Shown: positions 1 through 17,685, counted from the first letter of the stretch. The stretch: 64,000 nt of DNA from Amorphochlora amoebiformis (GCA_054601695.1 BAAHQB010000147.1:310001-374000); one strand, 5' to 3'. Notes: generated by a model from the sequence alone, not told the origin. Numbers and translations: made by a program.

Positions 1-2846
<2,846 letters not shown>

Positions 2847-3345
2847 TGTTATACACTCCTGGAATAATCAACTGTGCGACTGAGATGAACGTCCGACGCT
2901 AGTAGTGACACGCCCCTTTGTCACCCGGAACGGCGGAACCCACGGTTCGCCTTTCCTGTTTCCCTGTTTGGGATGTTTGGGAGATTTTATCTTATATTTC
3001 TGCGTCATTCTTGGTATATCTTGCCAAAATCACTGTGAAGACCGCATTTATTCAGTGATATGATTTTCCCTGCTCGGTTTGGGGTTTCGGAACTCACTGG
3101 AACCACACATGGACGACGACCAACCGTGTCCCTCTGGCGGAGTTGGGCTTGCATTACGGGAAGTTTGTCAAGTTCAACCGGGTAGCGACGGCCACTACCG
3201 GTATTGACAGGGAGGAAGTCTCTCTCCTGACATGAATGAAGAAGGAAGCACTCTCCTGACATGAATGAAGAAGCATTCATGTCAGGAGCATCTTCCCAGT
3301 TACACGACTGATTAAGGTATTTTCAGAAACCTTTAATAATGAGTT
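2847..3345. repeat. Module Q, upstream flank of type 1 genes, with hairpin
   Basis: Sequence upstream of exon 1 of copy A. It recurs upstream of copy E (about 21236-21420), including the stretch that reads GTCACCCGGAACG. It may hold the type 1 promoter, but no core promoter element is recognisable. Copy A carries an extra insert with a strong hairpin at 3253-3288. Confidence 0.7.
3253..3288. other. Perfect inverted repeat (15-bp stem, 6-nt loop)
   Basis: CTCCTGACATGAATG is followed by AAGAAG and then the exact reverse complement CATTCATGTCAGGAG. A partial direct repeat of the left arm with its loop lies just upstream (about 3224-3250). The corresponding position in copy E lacks the hairpin, so it is specific to this unit. 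Confidence 0.85.
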
Positions 3346-3389
3346 TTAGGCAAAATCCTAAACAGTAATAGGCTCCAGACGGGAGAAAT

Positions 3390-3490
3390 GCATGGGAGAG
3401 GGTCTAGAAATGAAGGAAAACAAGACAGTCTGGGTATTTCATGCTAAATTCTAGCCAATAAATACCATCAAAATATTTAAATATGTACAA

Positions 3491-3554
<64 letters not shown>

Positions 3555-3812
3555 CCTAACTATACAATAAAAAAAAACCAACCCGAAAACTCTTATGATG
3601 TGCGAAAAACCCGATGATTATAACAACTATTTTTCAACACCCAGACGCATTAAAAGCCCCACACCATCAACATACACACCCAACAGGGATGACAACACGC
3701 TTGCGAGTGGTATATGTACCGATCAAAGCTAACATACACCCACAAACATGCTTGTCCTACATACACTTGCCTAATACAACATATATCTATCACAATGTAA
3801 GCTAACGTACCA
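3390..3812. repeat. Module R, copy 1
   Basis: Unique-looking AT-rich sequence interrupted by one TA tract (3490-3552). Close copies lie at about 21430-21845 and 23355-23760. The short ORFs are not conserved between copies, so it is read as non-coding. Confidence 0.85.
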
Positions 3813-4745
<933 letters not shown>

Positions 4746-5400
4746 TATATTGAAGCGCAGTTAGGGACCATCATCTAGATTAGATCCTTGAGATCTTAGC
4801 ACTGATCATGATCACGACACTCAATTTTCACTTATAAGTATACCTATCTGTCTAACAATTGCACGAAGTACTTGTCGGTCAAGGTGATAGAGTGGATTCG
4901 AAATTGTTAAGTTGCATCGTGGTACCAGTAGTTAATTAATTAAATCGTAGATATCTAGATGTATGTACATACCGGTATATTTAACTAGATATCATTGAAG
5001 TTCAAGTTACCAGTATTTTTAAGTTATACTAACTTAATCTAGTCAACATCCGAAACCACTTCTACTAGCTATCTAGTCTAGATTCCAACGAGCTAGCTCG
5101 ATGTGACACAGTGATCGTAAGATATTCAACGCAATCGTTAGTATACTTCAACCGAATATTCGTGTAATTCGTAGTGCGAAGCGCGAATTCGTACTTGCCT
5201 CAGTATCTGCTAGATCTAGAGTCAATGATTGCTAGTTAGCATGACAACGCGCAGGTCGTCGAAAGATGTAGGTAGGAATTTAGTACTGAGCTCTAGAACC
5301 TAAGGAACAGTAGTCGAAGACTCCTATTATTAGTTTTAACCTTGTCCACACTCGACCATGATCATCAAGCCTAAGCGAATGTCACATAAGTTCGAATATA
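4746..5400. repeat. Module U, copy 1
   Basis: About 650 bp of non-repetitive AT-rich sequence rich in CTAG-containing hexamers, repeated at 16013-16760 and 24600-25330 and in part at 9085-9170. It lies downstream of the type 2 gene. No ORF longer than a few dozen codons survives in all copies. Confidence 0.85.
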
Positions 5401-5512
5401 TTATATATTATAATATATATACACATACACATATACATATAGCATATTATATACACACATACACATATCTCATACATATGTATATATGTGTATATATTAT
5501 GTATATATTATA

Positions 5513-5549
<37 letters not shown>

Positions 5550-5681
5550 CATGTACACGCGTATAATACATACAAACATATCTATATATATACACACACA
5601 TACCCAATGTATACATATATACACACATACACCACACACACACACATATATACATATACACATATATCCGTATATATATAT

Positions 5682-5755
<74 letters not shown>

Positions 5756-5837
5756 ATATATATGTGAATATATGTGTATGTATATATATAATATATATGT
5801 GAGTATACATACATATCATATGAAGACATTTAATGTG

Positions 5838-5877
<40 letters not shown>

Positions 5878-5880
5878 GTA
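5401..5880. repeat. Mixed TA/CA microsatellite
   Basis: Alternating TA, CA and TG runs around a short constant island (CACGCATGTACACGCG near 5546). Homologous tracts lie at about 17400-17690 and 25510-25770. The last part may be translated as the C-terminal tail of the gene at 5816-7605. Confidence 0.8.
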
Positions 5881-6368
5881 TGTATTCGATATTGTCCATA
5901 TGTATAATCGGGTCCACCTCCCTAACAATCTTGTTGCAGATGTTGAGAATGTTCTCAAGTGACTCCTTCAACTCTTCTTTTGGCTCCGACTTCAACTCCC
6001 ATCCGTTCTGCGAGACGTATAGCGCCACTTGAACTGGGTCCAAGCCTGCGCGGATGTTGTTGACAAGAACGTTGGCCTCGGCTGCCTCTTTGTACACTTG
6101 ATCGAGGTGGTCAATGGCCCTGTCGTACGCTTCTATGGTCGCTTTCCGCTTGTTCTCGACGCCATTTGCCTAAACACAGTGATGTTTCAAATTGCTCTCA
6201 GTGGCCGTGAGTAGAGAGCTTTAAGGTGGAACCGTGATGCTTGTGGATATGTGGTATTGGTTTGCATAGTGTAGTCTAGATCTGTTTTGCATTTCGGCAT
6301 TCATTGACAGAATGGTATTTCTCTGTCCGAACTTTTCACCTTGACTTAAGCATAACAACGTTACACAC

Positions 6369-6399
<31 letters not shown>

Positions 6400-6418
6400 T
6401 TATATATATATATATATT

Positions 6419-6486
<68 letters not shown>

Positions 6487-7037
6487 ATCAAATTATAACT
6501 ACATAAATATATATATATATATATATATCCTTTCTCTCTCTCCTCCCCTCCCTCGCCCCGTCCATACCTGGTCCGTTTCCCTCTCTAAATCAAATATCAA
6601 CAAGTAACAAAGTTACACGCTCAACACGCACATACGCATACTCTTTTATTTCGAACCAACCTTAAACACCACGCCGTTTACCATATTGAATGCAGCGACC
6701 GTCGTCGTGAGCATGACCTTCACTGCGTGCTTCTTCGGAGTCAAAAACCCTAATATGCCCACGGAGAGGCCTATGGTCGTGACGCTAGAGGCGATGGACA
6801 GCAGATAATTGGACCAGGATTGGATGTCCAGCTCCTTCTTGGCGGACTTGAGGTCTTCTTTGATGTCGATGACTTCCACCTGGACCTTTTTCAGCATCTT
6901 GATGATCTCGGACGATTCCTGCATGCGAGCTTTCTGGTCGATCTTTGAGGCTAGTCTGGCGAGCTCGTCGATACTCAGCGATTTCAGAGATCTGTGGATT
7001 CATATAATACGCATATATATATATATATATATTATAC

Positions 7038-7091
<54 letters not shown>

Positions 7092-7101
7092 CTATACACA
7101 C

Positions 7102-7133
<32 letters not shown>

Positions 7134-7605
7134 TTATTATTATATATATATATATATATATATATGTTATCTATTCATACATATGTATATACACAATATA
7201 CATGTATATATCCACTTATTTACTTAATTATACTGACCTTTTCTTTACGACAGCAGCGAGCGAGATAACCACGGCCTTGAGCTTGATCGCGAATTGACTC
7301 AACTTCACCTTGGCGTTGTGCAGTAAACCTAAAGTCGCAACGATCTTCTTCTTCGACTCTGTTTTCAGAACGTCCTTCCTGGTGATGGCCTCGATCTTAT
7401 CGCTCAGCTCCTGGGACCTCGCCGTATTCCCCTGTACCTCCACGTCTAACTCTTTTGAAAATGACCCTTGGCCGGTCTTCGGCTTGCTCTTTTCCTCACT
7501 CTGCCGGCCCGTGTCGGCCGCAGGGCTGGGTTCTTTATTGGCCTTGCCGTCGCCATCCTTCGGTTTGCTATCCTTCGGGTTTGGGTCTTCACTCAAGGGC
7601 TTCAT
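5816..7605 (-). CDS. Type 2 coiled-coil protein with paired hydrophobic segments, copy B
   Basis: Three exons on the minus strand: 7238-7605, 6661-6991 and 5816-6169. Boundaries were set by GT donors and AG acceptors homologous to copy F, and phases agree (2, 0), giving about 350 residues. Exon 1 encodes a Lys/Ser/Pro/Asp-rich disordered region followed by a helix ([20 protein letters not shown]). Exon 2 encodes a heptad-rich helix, then [19 protein letters not shown] and a second apolar stretch after a PKKH turn. Exon 3 starts [20 protein letters not shown] and forms another coil. The ATG at 7605 aligns with an internal Val of copy F, so the N-terminus is shorter or the true start is lost. 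The last residues read TA repeat as Tyr-Ile. Function is unknown; membrane interaction is inferred from the architecture only. Confidence 0.7.
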
Positions 7606-7860
7606 GCTGATTTCGAATCTGGGGTGCTCGGACCGGGTGCGGGGCGGTTGGAGACAATTTCATCCTAAACCTACTAGACATAGTACTAGCCCTTTTGGAT
7701 ATCAGCTTAAGTGAAATCACCATACAAAATATACTACGTAGTAGCTTTTCCGACTTGTTTTAGTCACGTGGATACCCCATGAGATTGCGCAGATATCTTA
7801 GGATAGATATTATTCGATAGTAGGACGAGATATCGTAATTTATTTAAAAGGTCGGCTCCG

Positions 7861-8297
7861 GTCAGAATCTTGCGGTAAAGGCCATCGCGATGATGATGCC
7901 AAAAATTCAACGAACGAACACGGCACACTCGAAATCAGAGCCATCAGTGAAGCCCGAAATTGAAGACCCAAACACGAAGGATAGCAGGGGAGGATGGCGA
8001 CGGCAAGGCGAATAAAGAACCCAGGCCGCGGCCGACTCGGGCCGAGTGAGGAAAAGAGCAAGCCCAAGACCGACCAAGGGTCGTCATTTTCAAAAGAGTT
8101 AGACGTGGAAGTGCTGGGGAGTACGGCGGAGAGGTTCCAGGAGCTGGCCGATAAGATCGAGGCCATCACCAGGAAGGACGTTCTGGAAAAACAGACGAAG
8201 AAGAAGATCGTTGCGACCTTAGGTTTACTGCACAACGCCAAGATGGAGTTGAGTCAATTCGCGATCAAGCTCAAGGAAGCCGTGGCTATCATGCTCG
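7861..8297 (+). pseudogene. Inverted exon 1 copy of the coiled-coil family
   Basis: Plus-strand copy of exon 1 and its upstream flank, head to head with copy B. About 150 bp between them matches the upstream flank of copy F in reverse complement. The coding match resumes in the segment reading [18 protein letters not shown] (about 8135-8190) and ends at 8297, where TA repeat replaces the splice donor. Compared with copy F it has a 2-bp deletion near 7986 that shifts the frame before the conserved helix, and no exon 2 or 3 follows. It is a broken inverted fragment. Confidence 0.75.
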
Positions 8298-8318
8298 CTT
8301 ATATATGTATATATATAT

Positions 8319-8412
<94 letters not shown>

Positions 8413-8531
8413 TATATATGTATACATACATACATACATACATACATACATACATACATAATTATACACATGCGTAGTATACACAATACAATTTATATAC
8501 TTATACACATATATAATATATACATATATAT

Positions 8532-8583
<52 letters not shown>

Positions 8584-8698
8584 TGTATTCATGCATTATT
8601 CTTCCAGGATATAAGTGCTTACATATCTACACACATAAATATAAATACATACAAATATATATATGCATACATTTATATATATATATATATATACATAG

Positions 8699-8738
<40 letters not shown>

Positions 8739-8753
8739 GTTTGTGTGTTTCAG
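8298..8753. repeat. TA/CATA microsatellite with module S
   Basis: TA repeat with a (CATA)n run at about 8420-8460, module S at 8460-8510 and a short unique island (about 8590-8660) that is found twice more at about 22905-22950 and 23055-23120. It ends in a pyrimidine stretch and the AG acceptor used by the next exon. Confidence 0.85.
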
Positions 8754-9062
8754 CGAGAGGGACGTGAACGGTGGTCAGCCGAGCGTGACCGTGACCGTGA
8801 CCGCGACCGAGATCGCGACCGTGACCGTGACCCTGACCGTGACCGTGACCGTGAGCGTGACCGTGACCGTGAAGAAGATGGCAGCCGAAAGCGCTCTCGT
8901 AGGGATCGCGACCGTGAACGCGACCGGGAACGCGACCGCGACCGCGAACGCGACCGAGACCGAGACCGAGACAACCGCAACCGTGATCGCGACCGTGATC
9001 GTGATCGTGATCGGGATCGCGATCGCGATCGGGAGCGCCCAGAGAAGCGCAGTCGGCGATGA
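8754..9062 (+). CDS. Arg-Asp/Arg-Glu dipeptide repeat exon (SR-like tail)
   Basis: An open frame of 102 codons follows a good acceptor (tttgtgtgtttcag) and ends in TGA at 9060-9062. It encodes almost only alternating Arg-Asp and Arg-Glu with a few Ser, including the core [18 protein letters not shown]. Such RD/RE tails are typical of spliceosome-associated proteins, for example the C-terminal region of U1-70K or PRPF38-like proteins. No upstream exon with an RNA-binding domain was found, and the sequence to the left is TA repeat and the inverted exon 1 copy. It may therefore be an orphan exon carried inside the duplicated unit. A second, broken copy lies at 23180-23352. The three plus frames and the minus frames are also open because of the GACCGT repeat, so the frame is chosen by the acceptor, the stop and the RD composition. 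Confidence 0.45.
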   Translation, partial: REGRERWSAERDRDRDRDRDRDRDRDPDRDRDRERDRDREEDGSRKRSRRDRDRERDRERDRDRERDRDRDRDNRNRDRDRDRDRDRDRDRDRERPEKRSRR

Positions 9063-9791
9063 TGTTTTTCCCAAATAATTGAATTAGTGGGTATCATCTA
9101 GATCTAGTAGATCCTTGAGATCATAGCACTGATCATGATCACGGCACTCAATTTTCACTTATAAGTATACCTATCAGTAAAAATTGCACCGAGTTACAAA
9201 TGATTCGGTCATGAGCAACTAGCGCTGCAGCTGGACGGAGTGCAAATTAATTGTGACCTAAACTAATATACCGTGGCGACAGTAACTAGAGTAATTCTAG
9301 GCACAAGTATATATGTTTTTAAGAAGTTATACTTAATCTATTTATTTTTATCATTGAATTTACCGAAAACTATAGCTATAGAAAAGAACAATTTTATGAT
9401 ACTTGGCAGACGCGCACAGCGAAACGCGTCTGAGTTTCTGGAGTATTACAACTACTTATTCATTAGTACTACTGTACTAGTACTGCAGTAGTATGACTCT
9501 TGACTAGGTCTTATTTAGCCTAGTTAGTTGAGGTCGTCGAAAGATGCGTAAGTACGACCTAGAACCTAGAGAACAGAAGTCGAAGACTCCTATTACTAGT
9601 AACCTTGTTCACACTCGCCATTTATCACCAAGCCTAAGCGAATGTCACATAAGTTCAAATGTATTAATATATATATATATATATATATACATATATGTAT
9701 ATATAAATATATATATATGTATATATGATATATAAATATATACATATATATATATATATATATTATGTATATATATCAGTATATGTATGTA

Positions 9792-9862
<71 letters not shown>

Positions 9863-9869
9863 GTATGTA

Positions 9870-9904
<35 letters not shown>

Positions 9905-10245
9905 TTAGTGCAGAGATACAATAATACAGATAGCATCAGTAAACGCAGCTCGATGAGTAGATGTCTGTACAGTATTAAAACGTTATCGTAGCCCTAATAT
10001 AGACCGCTCGAGATCGATGGAGATTCTGGAGATCGTTCTGAGATCGTATCCAGTAGTACCCGGTAGTACCCCGTGGTACTTGTCAGTACCCGGTAGTAAC
10101 GGGCTTTCGTGGTACCATGACAAAGCATGACGTCACGCCATATCATGGTGACGTCACGGCATGTCACGCCTAATGTTACCCATCAGTACTCTCTTCGGGA
10201 AAGACTTCAATCGGACCACTGTCCACACTACCACTGCGTTAACAA
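9063..10245. repeat. Partial module U followed by module P, copy 2
   Basis: 9085-9170 matches the start of module U. From about 9190 the sequence matches 17686-18775 almost base for base, and from 9330 it also matches window positions 1-705. A TA tract interrupts it at 9665-9900. TGACGTCA palindromes recur near 10130-10160. No gene is seen. Confidence 0.85.
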
Positions 10246-10937
<692 letters not shown>

Positions 10938-10942
<5 letters not shown>

Positions 10943-11224
10943 GTCCACATGCATAATCGGGCATAGTTCCAGCACCCCCTCAATCTTGTCGTAGGTGTTG
11001 AGAATGTTCTCAAGTGACTCCTTCAACTCTTTTTTCTTCTCCGACTTGAACTCCCATCCGTTCTCCGAGAAGTATAGCGCCACTTGAACTGCGTCCAAGC
11101 CTGCGCGGATGTTGTTGACAAGAACGTTGGCCTCGGCTGCCTCTTTGTACACTTGATCGAGGTGGTCAATGGCCCTGTCGTACGCTTCTATGGTCGCTTT
11201 CCGCTTGTTCTCGACGCCATTTGC
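10938..11224 (-). pseudogene. Type 1 exon 3 only, copy D
   Basis: Exon 3 of the family, starting with the acceptor at 11225 and reading [18 protein letters not shown] and then [16 protein letters not shown] before entering TA repeat. The coding sequence is clean, but no exon 1 or exon 2 lies to the right, where TA repeat, a homopolymer block and an LTR element now stand. It is an orphan exon left by deletion or insertion in unit 2. Confidence 0.75.
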
Positions 11225-12275
<1,051 letters not shown>

Positions 12276-12281
12276 ATATAT

Positions 12282-12686
12282 TGTCGACGCCCATATAGAC
12301 ACCATATGTCCGCCTACACACACACACACAGAGTGGCCCTTGCACACCATCCACTCTCATGCCCTTGTTCTCATACACTTACCAGTGTACACTCTTCTCT
12401 CGTTCTCATGCCCTCACGTTCTCACCCTTGTTGAGTACACTGTTGTTCTTCTCCTTGTTGAGTACTGGACGCTCTAGCACACTCCCGGACGCGCTGCTCT
12501 CCCCTTCCGTGGTGCCCGGTTTCCTTCATCATATTCTATAGATTCCGGACCCCTACCACTTATCCACAGGGACTATTAGAGCCTCTAGAGCTGGCGATAT
12601 GTCACCCTGATATGTCACCAGTGTTGTCCCTACATCACCGTCTCTCTTTCCACGTATCTTCTTGCCCCTTTGCGGTACACCCGACA
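12282..12686 (+). repeat. Left LTR, 405 bp
   Basis: Starts TGTCGACGCC after TA repeat and ends CCGACA. Compared with the right LTR it lacks a 36-bp segment just after 12575, lying between two AGCC words, which suggests deletion between short repeats. It is rich in CCCT and CTCTC pyrimidine words. Confidence 0.85.
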
Positions 12687-12687
12687 T

Positions 12688-12700
12688 TGGTAGCGGACGG
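12688..12700 (+). promoter_or_regulatory. Primer-binding site of the LTR element
   Basis: TGGTAGCGGACGG starts one base after the left LTR. The leading TGG pairs with the CCA end of a tRNA, as expected for a retrotransposon primer-binding site. The tRNA was not identified. Confidence 0.6.
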
Positions 12701-13126
12701 TGACACGATCCATCCAAGGCTTTCTGACCAACTTATCAGCTTAATTGGTCACCCCTCCCTCGTATCAAACCCCCCGTATTCTTTTTTTCGGGATTTTTTT
12801 CTCTTTTCTTTGCGTGTTGAGAGCCTCAGCCCAAGCTTTTTACCTCTTGTATCGTATATTGCTGGCACGGAGAATATATATATATATATATATTGTTGTT
12901 CCCCTCCCCAAGCTAACCCCCTTTCGGCTCCCGTTAACTTTCTTGGCCCAACTTTTCGCGTGTCGAGATCACTGCGGCAGCTGAAGAGTTCCAGCCTGCG
13001 ATACACGCACCAGGTCCCCCCAGACCCCAAATTAATTCAATCTAACTTGCGTGTCGAGCTCCAAGCGTTAGCCTCAGAGTTCCAGTCAGCGATACACGCT
13101 CGGTATTCCCCAGTCCCTACTAACAA

Positions 13127-14443
13127 ATGGACCCCGCGCTCCCAAGCTCGCAGTTCGAATGGGATGCTTCTGCCATCCAGCAAGAGCAAGCCCCACCCCA
13201 ATCTGTAGTAAATGCCCAATCTGATGGTGAGGGTGATCCGAGCATCCCACCAGTAGAGCAAAAGCAGTCTCCTATCCCTAAGCCTCCCCCTCAACGAGCA
13301 CCTTCCCCTACCTATCCGCAACCCCACGATGTAAAACATGTCGTGTGGCCTACTGATCCTGACCGTTTTTCGGCGTCTGCGCGTTGGGTGGCAGTGGTTG
13401 AGCTAAAGTATATGAGTGTGGCTCATAGGATTTCCAAGGCCTCGAGCGCCCACCTTGCGAACTATGAGTTCCAGCAAAGTGTTTATAACCTCCTCAAGAG
13501 GGCAGGTGCGACCGATGAGATCTGGAAACTTATTGGCATGTTTTCCCTTCAAGATCTGGAACATGACATCCTTGAGGCGACTCCAGCACCCCTGAATCCG
13601 CGGGCCTACCAGCCACAAAATGCTAATGATCTATCGGGCTCCCTCCGGTATTCTGACCGCCTCTCTCGCTCTTCTCTTAAAAAATCGTGGGAAACCGCCC
13701 TTGATGAGCTTAAATCCCAACGTTTTCCGTCGTCTGTGGCTATGTACCAAGCTTACATTGCCACGTGCAAGATGTATCCTCGAGAGCAAGCCCGTTTCAC
13801 GGACAAGGATCGCCTGACCCACCTTCGACACCTGACAAAACGGCTCCACACGTGGCCTAGCGTTCAGCCCAAGCTTGAAACGTGGGAGGCGACTGTCTCC
13901 CGATCCACAGTACATGAGATGGGCCCAGAGGGGTTCTGGCGGTTAGTTCTTATGTTCGAAAATCAGGTAGCGGCCCGGGTTCCGTTCTCGGCCGCAACAT
14001 CTGCTCAGCCTACTCAGCCTACTCTGCCTACTCAGCCTATCCCTACTCAGACTGTTCCTGTGTGTCTCCCGCACCTCTTACACCTGGCCCAAGCACATCA
14101 ACCTTGTGATGGCTCTTGTGGACACCGACACCTTCCTTATAAAGACATCAAACCTCGCCATCCGCGCACATGCGCTGTGTGCCCTAATAAAGTAAGCCGC
14201 AGTTACCAAAAATTCTGCCGTACGTGCTTTGCTAAGGTTAAGCCCTACTTAGGTAAATTACGGGGTCCTAGGCCAGTATATCAGCCTTCTCGCTCGCGTT
14301 CTAGAGATAGTACCGCTCCCCCAGTGGACCATGCCCGAGTTCGCGTAAGTAACCCTCCTTCTGCCCAGACCGACCAGAAAATCCTCCATAAGATGATGCA
14401 GACCCTCGAGGCTATAGCGGCTATATACGCAAAAAATCCCTAA
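13127..14443 (+). CDS. Gag-like protein of the LTR element, 438 aa
   Basis: This is the only long ORF of the element, starting about 440 bp after the left LTR. Residues 1-70 are Pro/Gln-rich and disordered. Residues about 75-300 are mostly helical with many Trp and Leu and could be a capsid-like domain. Residues about 301-320 contain Thr-Gln-Pro repeats. A Cys/His cluster follows: Cys327, Cys331 and two His, then Cys349, Cys352, Cys364 and Cys367 in a CX2CX11CX2C arrangement. This resembles a zinc ribbon rather than the classic CX2CX4HX4C gag knuckle. Residues about 386-395 hold an Arg-Ser stretch. The likely role is packaging of element RNA, inferred from position and metal-binding residues. 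The family was not recognised, and a captured host gene is possible. Confidence 0.7.
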   Translation: MDPALPSSQFEWDASAIQQEQAPPQSVVNAQSDGEGDPSIPPVEQKQSPIPKPPPQRAPSPTYPQPHDVKHVVWPTDPDRFSASARWVAVVELKYMSVAHRISKASSAHLANYEFQQSVYNLLKRAGATDEIWKLIGMFSLQDLEHDILEATPAPLNPRAYQPQNANDLSGSLRYSDRLSRSSLKKSWETALDELKSQRFPSSVAMYQAYIATCKMYPREQARFTDKDRLTHLRHLTKRLHTWPSVQPKLETWEATVSRSTVHEMGPEGFWRLVLMFENQVAARVPFSAATSAQPTQPTLPTQPIPTQTVPVCLPHLLHLAQAHQPCDGSCGHRHLPYKDIKPRHPRTCAVCPNKVSRSYQKFCRTCFAKVKPYLGKLRGPRPVYQPSRSRSRDSTAPPVDHARVRVSNPPSAQTDQKILHKMMQTLEAIAAIYAKNP

Positions 14444-14495
14444 CTATCTAGACTATCTTACCTACCAACATATATACATATCTATATACATAAAT

Positions 14496-14550
<55 letters not shown>

Positions 14551-15388
14551 AGCTTACATCGTAAGCATATATATATTGAGCCTCAAACCCTATTACTTCC
14601 GCGCCTGTAGCACGCTGCTACATAATATTTGTATGCATTACCCTTACGCCCTTTTCGAATAAAATTTCTTTCCCTTCTTATCCTTTTATGACCCTAACTT
14701 ATACCTCTTGCGGATCTATACGTCCACCAGAGCACTCTGGTGGGTTATATATATACCGTGTAGGAACAACGAACACTACGCCTATGCTGCTCAGTCCTCT
14801 ACGTACTCAACATGTTATTTTTTTTCTCTCTTCTTCTTTACACTGTTACAATCCATTGTGTGCGTTTCGGTAGTACTCTCTGACATCATAAGCCTTTCCT
14901 CCTGCGTATTCTATATATATGCCTATGTACGCACCTGTTACTATGCATATTGTCTGGCGAGGTAGGTATTGCGCCCACGAGTTCCGATGCCGAGTTGAGC
15001 AATTTCCCTTTTGCTGTTGTGAGTGCCCGACTTTGATAGCTGTATGCGTGTCCTGGTGCCGCTGACTCGACAACCAATCCGTAAAATGGTCCGCCTCTGC
15101 CATGGCCTCCTCCGCCAATGCCCTCCCCCGGATTGTCAGCCACAGTTGTCACATGAGTCACATAGTGGTATCCTGTTACACGTGTATAGTTAGTTAAGAA
15201 CGGTGCTTGCGATGGTAAATAACTAATTGTCCCCATCTCAGCATTGACTCATAAGTGTGATGTCTACGTAGCCTCTCATATCATATGTACTTGTGCTCAT
15301 GTGGGACTGTATGTTTATGCGCTCATGTGGTTAGCAATGTAAAGGTTTACTATCGGATCACCTTGTGCGGAGCAACACCCTTTTTTCA
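14444..15388. other. 3' internal region of the LTR element, no convincing gene
   Basis: Contains a TA tract (14461-14573) and about 800 bp of mixed sequence. A minus-strand frame of 116 codons (14886-15236) exists but has no supporting motif. No reverse transcriptase or integrase motif is seen in any frame. Confidence 0.6.
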
Positions 15389-15401
15389 ACAAAGGGGGAA
15401 T
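15389..15401 (+). promoter_or_regulatory. Polypurine tract of the LTR element
   Basis: AAAGGGGGAA directly precedes the right LTR. Purine runs in this position prime plus-strand DNA synthesis during reverse transcription. Confidence 0.75.
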
Positions 15402-16012
<611 letters not shown>

Positions 16013-16016
<4 letters not shown>

Positions 16017-16840
16017 AAGCGCAGATGAATTAGGGACCATCATCTAGATTAGATCCTTGAGATCTTAGCACTGATCATGATCACGACACTCAATTTTCAC
16101 TTATAAGTATACCTATCTGTCTAACAATTACACTTGTCGGTCATATATGAGGTGCAAGAATTAAGACAAGATGATAGAGTGGATTCTAGATCTACTAGAT
16201 CCTGATAGAAATTGTTAAGTTGCATCGTGGTACCAGTAGTTAAATAAATCGTAGAAAACCTGAAACCTAACTCGATGTATCTAGATGTATGTACATACCG
16301 GTATATTTTAAGTTGTATAAAAATTAATATCTAGATATCATTGAAGTTCAAGTTACCAGCATTTTTAAGTTATACTAACTTAATCTAGTCAACATCCGAA
16401 ACCACTTCTACTAGCTATCTAGTCTAGATTCCAACGAGCTAGCTCGATGTGACACAGTGATCGTAAGATATTCAACGCAATCGTTAGTATACTTCAACCG
16501 AATATTCGTGTAATTCGTAGTGCGAAGCGCGAATTCGTACTTGCCTCAGTATCTGCTAGATCTAGAGTCAATGATTGCTAGTTAGCATGACAACGCGCAG
16601 GTCGTCGAAAGATGTAGGTAGGAATTTAGTACTGAGCTCTAGAACCTAAGGAACAGTAGTCGAAGACTCCTATCATTAGTTTTTAACCTTGTCCACACTC
16701 GACCATGATCATCAAGCCTAAGCGAATGTCACATAAGTTCGAATATATTATATATTATAATATATTAACATACACATATACATATAGCATATTATATACA
16801 CACATACACATAACTCATACATATATATATATATATATTA

Positions 16841-16886
<46 letters not shown>

Positions 16887-16945
16887 GTATATATATATAT
16901 ATACATATTTATATATATATACATATATATACTAGATATATGTGG
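16013..16945. repeat. Module U, copy 2, without its gene
   Basis: Nearly identical to 4746-5400, followed by TA repeat (16820-16930). Unlike units 1 and 3, no exon 3 follows, so the type 2 gene is missing from unit 2. Confidence 0.85.
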
Positions 16946-17140
16946 TTCGCTGCTCTAGGGTTCAGTGATTTTGTCTTGTTGTCACTTTGAATTCTGTTGA
17001 TGAATTATTGAATTTATGGAACATTTTCATTTTGCGAATTTCTAAGAATTTCTCGAATTCGAATCTACTAGAATAATCTCGAATCCTAAATTTACCTAAA
17101 TATATATTTTCTCGAACTTCTCGAATACTCCACAGTCACT
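16946..17140. other. Short unique sequence, no gene
   Basis: AT-rich, with repeated TCTCGAA words, found once in the window. No reading frame or motif is seen. Confidence 0.5.
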
Positions 17141-17355
17141 TCGTAGTACCCACCATACCTGGGTGTGACATCACGGTATGTCACGGGTATGTCACGCATA
17201 TGTCACGCCTATGTCACGCTTCTAGAATCTTCTGTAACGGTGTGACATCACGCCATGTCACGGTGTGACATCGCCCCACGTCACGGTGTGTCACCCCTAT
17301 GTCACGGTGTGACATCACCCTCGGTCACGGTGTGACATCACCCTATGTCACGCTT
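17141..17355. repeat. Array of TGACATCAC/GTCACGG units
   Basis: About ten copies of GTCAC and five of GGTGTGACATCACC-like words spaced by about 20 bp, giving near-palindromic units. They resemble the TGACGTCA sites of module P. The array occurs only in unit 2. Confidence 0.8.
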
Positions 17356-17551
17356 TCTTGAGTGAGGCGACCTCGGCGTTCAACATATATATATATATAT
17401 ATATTACACGCATGTACACGCGTATAATACATACAAACATATCTATATAATATATATATATATATATACACACACATACACAATGTATACATATATACAC
17501 ACATACACCACACACACATATATACATATACACATATATATGTATATATAT

Positions 17552-17610
<59 letters not shown>

Positions 17611-17685
17611 CACACACATATATGTGTGTGTGTTTACACATATGTGAATATATGTGTATGTATATATATAATATATATGTGAGTT
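17356..17685. repeat. Mixed TA/CA microsatellite
   Basis: Homologous to 5546-5806. The match to unit 1 stops at GTGAG (17683), where the sequence jumps to the equivalent of 9190, marking a deletion of the type 2 gene region. Confidence 0.8.

Noticed and set aside
6029-6214. Plus-strand 61-codon frame seen in several units
   Set aside because: It is the antisense of conserved exon 3, preserved only because the exon is duplicated.
8750-9097. Minus-strand Ser-Arg repeat frame opposite the Arg-Asp exon
   Set aside because: It is the reverse of the GACCGT repeat. The plus frame has the acceptor, the proper stop and an SR-protein-like core.
14886-15236. Minus-strand 116-codon frame inside the LTR element
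   Set aside because: It is antisense to the element, with no motif and no neighbour supporting it.
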